Assembly: GCF_946151065.1 (NCBI RefSeq)
Contig: NZ_CAMGZA010000001.1
Location: 744,001-808,000 of the forward strand
Reading direction: 5' to 3'
DNA length: 64,000 bases
DNA from: Microbacterium sp. Marseille-Q6965
Lineage (GTDB): Bacteria; Actinomycetota; Actinomycetes; Actinomycetales; Microbacteriaceae
This document shows, piece after piece, positions 60,194 through 64,000 of this stretch (positions are counted from its first letter, which is position 1; each line of letters opens with the position of its first letter). A program made the position numbers and the translations under genes. The notes below the pieces were generated by a model. That model saw only the letters and a list, made by a program, of their open reading frames with translations, was not told the origin of the DNA and made no database searches.

Positions 60194-60886
60194 TCAGCGC
60201 CTCGCGTACTGCAGCTCCGGGCGGCCCACCGATCCGTGGCGCTGCGACCGCACGGCGACCCCGCCGTCGGCGAGAAACTCAAGGTAGCGGCGGGCGGTGA
60301 CGCGCGAGAGCCCCAGCGCCTCGGCGACCTCGCTGGCCGACAGCGGGCCCTCGGTCTCGGCCAGCAGGGCGGACACGCCGTCGAGGGTGACCTGCGAAAG
60401 CCCCTTCGGCAGGCCGGGCGCGTTCGAGGTGCGCAGCGCGGCGAACGCCCCGTCGACCTCGCGCTGGCTGAGCGACTCGACGGGCGTGCGCATGTGCTCG
60501 AAGTACGAGCGGTACGCCAGCAGCTTCTCGCGGAACACCCCGAAGACGAACGGCTTGATGAGGTACTGCACCACGCCGATCGCGACGGCCTCGCGCACCG
60601 CTTCGAGCTCGCGGACGGCGGTCACCGCGATCACGTCGATCGGCACGCGTGCCTGGCGCAGCTCACGAACGAGGGCCAGCCCATGCCCGTCCGGCAGGGT
60701 GAGATCGAGGAGCACCAGGTGGATCCGGCCGCCGGTCTCGGCCGCCGCGCGCAGCGCGCGACGCGCCTCGCTCGCGGTGTGCGCGACCCCGGCGAGCGCG
60801 AAGCCCTCCACCCGTTCGACGAAGGCGGCGTGGGCGTCGGCCGTGCGGGCGTCGTCCTCGACCACGAGAACGCGGATGTCGCTCAT
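60194..60886 (-). CDS. Response regulator, CitB/DcuR family
   Basis: 230 residues. The receiver domain (1-120) has VLVVEDDARTAD, the phospho-accepting Asp in LLDLTLPDGHG and the conserved Lys in YLIKPF. The C-terminal winged helix has PLSASEVAEALGLSRVTARRYLEFLADGG. It is the partner of the sensor kinase immediately upstream, whose corrected stop overlaps this ATG by 4 bp. The C4-dicarboxylate symporter beyond the kinase is the likely target. Confidence 0.93.
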   Translation of the reverse strand: MSDIRVLVVEDDARTADAHAAFVERVEGFALAGVAHTASEARRALRAAAETGGRIHLVLLDLTLPDGHGLALVRELRQARVPIDVIAVTAVRELEAVREAVAIGVVQYLIKPFVFGVFREKLLAYRSYFEHMRTPVESLSQREVDGAFAALRTSNAPGLPKGLSQVTLDGVSALLAETEGPLSASEVAEALGLSRVTARRYLEFLADGGVAVRSQRHGSVGRPELQYARR

Positions 60887-62605
60887 GCCTCCTCCGTCTG
60901 CGCCTGACCCGGGCGCGGCAGCGTGACCGTGAACACCGCGCCCCGCCGGCGCCTCCCCCACCTCGATGGTGCCGCGCAGCCCCTGCACCACCTGACGCAC
61001 GAGCGAGAGGCCATAGCCGCGCCCGAGAGCGGCCACGTCCTTGGTCGAATAGCCGCGATCGAAGATGCGCTCGCGGTCGGCGTCGTCGATCCCGTCGCCC
61101 GAGTCCGTCACCTGAAAGATCAGCGCGTCGGCGTCGCTGGCCAGGTACACCTCCACCCACGCATCGGTCTCTCTCGTGCGCGCGGCGCGGGCCGCGGCCG
61201 CGTCGATGGCGTTGTCGATGAGGTTGCCGAGGATCGTCACCACGTCGGCGGGCTCCAGCCCCTGCGTCCCCGGCGCCAGGTGGGTCTCGAAATGCATCTC
61301 GACGGCGCGCTCGCGCGCCTGCGCCGCCTTGCCGAGCACGAGGGCCGCGATGACCGGCTCGTCGATCGCCCCCAGCACCCGGTCGGTGAGGCGCTGGCCC
61401 AGGTCGCGTTCTGAGGCGGCGAACCCGAGCGCCTCGTCGCTGCGCCCGAGCTCGATGAGCGTGGCGATGGTGTGCAGGCGATTGTCGAACTCGTGCGCCT
61501 GGGCACGCAGGGCGTCGGAGATCGTGCGCACGGAGGAGAGCTCCCCGGTGAGGTGCTTCAGCTCCGTGCGGTCGCGCAGGGTGAGGATGTCGGCGTGGCG
61601 CCCCGCGACGGCTGTCCGGGTGCGCGAGACGAGCAGCTCCTGGCCCTCGATCCTCACGAGATCGTCGAGGTTCCGGCCCGCCAGCACCTCCCGAGCGGTC
61701 TCGTGCACGCGGCCGTCGTCGACCGCGAACGGCACCTCGAGGCCCTCGCCGATCGCGCGCAGCGCCTCGTCGTTGGCGAGCACGACGCGTGCCGCGCCGT
61801 CGTCGTCCCTCTCCACGAGCAGCAGCCCCTCCTCGAGGCCGTGCAGCAGCGCCTCGTGCGCGGCGAACAGCCGCGCGAGCTCGTCGGGAGCGCGGCCGTC
61901 GGTCACCCGGTCCAGGCGGCGCGAGAGCCACACCGCCGCCGCGGCGCCGACGGCCACGGCGACCGCGGTGATCGCGCCCACCAGGCGCATGCGCTCCAGC
62001 ACGGTCTCGCGCACGCTGCCGACCGTGAGGCCCGCCGACACGAGACCGACGATCTCCCCCTCCGCGCGGACGGGGGTGACCGCCCGGACCGAGGGGCCGA
62101 GGGTCCCCGTGTACACCTCCGTGAACGTCTCGCCCTCCAGCGCGGGCCCGATCGTGCCGACGAAGCGCCCGCCGATTCTCGTCTCCACCGGGTGCGTGTA
62201 CCGGGTGCGGTCGGTGTCCATGATCGTCACGTAATCGACATCCGTAGCGTGCAGCAGCTGCTGCACGTACGGCTGCAGGATCGCCGACGCCTCCGCCGTC
62301 GCGGCCTTGCGCTCCCGATCCGCGCGCTCGTGCGCCCGAGCGACCACCTCGACGACCGTCGGCTCGGTCGCCAGCGCGAGCGCCAGGTCCCGGCTGGTCT
62401 CCCCCGCGGCGGCCTGCGCCGTCGACTGCGCGTCGAGCGACAGCGCGGCGAAGACCGCGGCACCGCCCACCAGGAGCACGATCGTGTGCACCGTGAGGAA
62501 CCATCGCGCGACGCTGCGCGTGCGGTCCCTCGCGCGGCGGCGGGAGGCCTCGACCGCAGCCGCTCCCGGGAGGGAAGGCGCTCCGTCGGCGACGTCGGTG
62601 GGCAT
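60883..62605 (-). CDS. CitA/DcuS-type sensor histidine kinase (one-base frameshift near the 3' end)
   Basis: About 573 residues after correction. A transmembrane helix near 33-53, an extracytoplasmic single-Cache/PDC sensor (about 54-195, TIMDTDRTRYTHP), a second helix near 205-225, a PAS domain (about 240-335), the SPOB-type dimerisation helix with the phospho-His in RAQAHEFDNRLHTIATL and a HATPase (ILGNLIDNAIDA, GYGLSLVRQVV). An extra base in the C run 60941-60944 shifts the end so the frame reads on into the response regulator; deleting it restores PAGAVFTVTLPRPG and a TGA overlapping the regulator ATG. It senses citrate- or C4-dicarboxylate-like ligands by family. Confidence 0.88.
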
Positions 62606-62770
62606 GGATCCATCCTGCCGCCTCCGGCGCCCTCCGCCGCCGTCCGCGAGCGCGCTCGCGCGAACACTATGCACGCAACGGGCGCGTGCGGCGCGGCGCC
62701 CAGAAGGATCGTGACGCACATCTCCGGCGCTGTGCCCCTCCGGGCCGCGCCCCGTACGAGAGGGATCCCC

Positions 62771-64000
62771 ATGGCAACGTCGCCACAGAAGACGGCCGCC
62801 CGGCGCGGTATCGACAAGCAGCACTGGCTCTACATCGCGGTCATCATCGCCGTCGTGGGAGGCATCACGGTCGGACTGATCTGGCCCGATTTCGGGGCCT
62901 CGCTCGCCTGGATCGGCAAGGCCTTCGTCGCCCTGATCAAGATGATGATCGCCCCCGTCATCTTCTGCACGATCGTGCTGGGCATCGGCTCCATCGCGAA
63001 GGCAGCCACGGTCGGCAAGGTCGGCGGGCTCGCGCTGGGCTACTTCCTCGTCATGTCGACGTTCGCGCTCGTCATCGGCCTCGTCGTCGGCAACCTGCTG
63101 CATCCCGGTGAGGGCCTGAACATCGCCGGGTCGACGTACGAGGTAGAGGGCGAGGGCGAGTCGACCACCGACTTCCTCATGGGCATCATCCCGACCACGC
63201 TGTTCTCGCCCCTCACCGGCGAGTCGGTGCTGCAGGTGCTGTTCGTCTCGCTGCTCGTCGGGTTCGCGATTCAGCAGCTCGGGCGCCGCGGCGAAGCGAT
63301 CCTCGAGGGCATCCGCCACGTCCAGGCGGTCGTGTTCCGCGTGCTGACGATGGTGCTGTGGGTGGCCCCGATCGGCGCGTTCGGCGCAATGGCTGGCGTC
63401 GTGGGCGAGACCGGCTGGGACGCCGTCGTGTCGCTCGGAACGCTGATGATCGGCTTCTACGTCACGTGCATCCTCTTCATCGGCATCGTGCTGGCCGCGG
63501 TGCTGTGGTCCGTGTCGCGGATCAACATCTTCTCGCTCATGAAGTACCTGGGCCGCGAGTACCTGCTGATCGTCTCGACCTCGTCGAGCGAGTCGGCCCT
63601 CCCCCGCCTCATCGCGAAGATGGAGCACGTCGGCGTCTCCAAGCCCGTCGCCGGCATCACCGTGCCCACCGGATACTCGTTCAACCTCGACGGGACGGCC
63701 ATCTACCTCACGATGGCCTCGCTGTTCATCGCGACCGCGATGGGCACCCCGCTCACCGTGCCGGAGCAGATCGGCCTGCTCGTCTTCATGATCATCGCGT
63801 CGAAGGGCGCCGCGGGCGTGTCCGGCGCGGGCCTGGCGACGCTCGCCGGCGGCCTGCAGACCTACCGCCCCGACCTGGTCGACGGCGTGGGCATGATCAC
63901 GGGGATCGACCGGTTCATGTCGGAGGCCCGCGCGCTGACGAACTTCACCGGCAACGCGGTCGCCGCCATCATCGTGGGCACCTGGACGAGGGAGTTCGAC
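62771..64000 (+). CDS. dctA: Cation:C4-dicarboxylate symporter (DctA/GltP family), 3' end beyond the window
   Basis: 410 codons are visible without a stop; the gene continues past base 64000. Family motifs present are MIAPVIFCTIVLGIGSIA, the serine-rich hairpin VSTSSSESALPRL, PTGYSFNLDGTAIYLTM and the MTGIDRFMSEAR-like MITGIDRFMSEARALTNFTGN near the end. It imports succinate, fumarate or malate with sodium or protons. GAGAGGGA precedes the ATG. Divergent from the CitA/CitB-type two-component system across a 165-bp gap, consistent with ligand-induced expression. Confidence 0.93.
   Translation, partial: MATSPQKTAARRGIDKQHWLYIAVIIAVVGGITVGLIWPDFGASLAWIGKAFVALIKMMIAPVIFCTIVLGIGSIAKAATVGKVGGLALGYFLVMSTFALVIGLVVGNLLHPGEGLNIAGSTYEVEGEGESTTDFLMGIIPTTLFSPLTGESVLQVLFVSLLVGFAIQQLGRRGEAILEGIRHVQAVVFRVLTMVLWVAPIGAFGAMAGVVGETGWDAVVSLGTLMIGFYVTCILFIGIVLAAVLWSVSRINIFSLMKYLGREYLLIVSTSSSESALPRLIAKMEHVGVSKPVAGITVPTGYSFNLDGTAIYLTMASLFIATAMGTPLTVPEQIGLLVFMIIASKGAAGVSGAGLATLAGGLQTYRPDLVDGVGMITGIDRFMSEARALTNFTGNAVAAIIVGTWTREFD

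Noticed and set aside
60194..63628. Hybrid histidine kinase-response regulator of 1144 residues, extending upstream of the kinase
   Set aside because: The upstream part (62606-63628) is antisense to the dicarboxylate symporter, and the join depends on a one-base insertion whose removal restores normal ends for both proteins.

Overview
The window is a 64 kb piece of a high-GC actinobacterial chromosome, most likely from Microbacteriaceae and close to Microbacterium. Pointers are the very high GC with GC-ending codons, a WhiB1-type Fe-S protein, a PdtaS-type sensor kinase, an Rv3235-family protein, a monomeric isocitrate dehydrogenase, HAIR-like heat-shock operators, LAXTG-type wall anchoring, and many start codons sitting 6-7 nt behind a TANNNT -10 box (leaderless mRNAs). 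I see no tRNA, rRNA, insertion sequence, prophage or CRISPR array. Genes are packed tightly; no stretch over 300 bp lacks a gene.

Layout. 1-5.6 kb: the end of hrpA, a rhodanese sulfurtransferase, NADP-isocitrate dehydrogenase, a quinone-reductase-like dehydrogenase and a LysR regulator. 5.6-11.8 kb (minus strand): an eight-gene operon joining a sulfonate/nitrate-type ABC importer with two different permeases, a small unknown membrane protein, a KDPG-type aldolase, an RraA-like aldolase and a KDG-type kinase. This looks like a self-contained uptake-and-catabolism unit for an unidentified acid. 12-17.5 kb: oxidoreductases, O-acetylhomoserine sulfhydrylase, a NYN/OST-HTH RNA-binding protein and a nucleoside hydrolase. 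17.6-23.1 kb: a ClpC-like unfoldase under a double HspR-type operator, a PadR regulator with its membrane partner, and small membrane proteins. 23.3-28.6 kb: whiB1, pdtaS, a CpaE-like/SAF pair and small actinobacterial proteins. 28.6-36.2 kb: an HspR-like MerR regulator divergent from a glycosyltransferase, phosphofructokinase with a possible 20-codon leader ORF, a SNF2 helicase and a copper ATPase behind a CsoR-type operator. 36.3-49.8 kb: deoC and the translation/RNA-maturation set ribF, truB, rbfA, infB, ylxR and nusA, split by an inserted block (lipoprotein, mutY, a TetR-controlled ABC exporter, a PPOX-fold protein). 50-64 kb: an alanine/glycine symporter, a giant wall-anchored nuclease/5'-nucleotidase, proS, a TetR/oxidoreductase divergon, pyrrolidone-carboxyl peptidase, and a CitA/CitB-type two-component system divergent from a C4-dicarboxylate symporter that runs off the end.

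Two genes expected to be intact carry a one-base insertion in a homopolymer: infB (G run 48138-48143) and the sensor kinase (C run 60941-60944). The second makes the kinase appear fused to its response regulator. Removing one base restores each reading frame exactly, so sequencing error is the first explanation to test.

The most distinctive points are the KDG/KDPG aldolase-ABC operon of unknown substrate, the overlapping leader ORF in front of pfkA, the operator architecture at clp, copA and the TetR exporter, and the wall-anchored nuclease with 24 uninterrupted Gly-Asn repeats.
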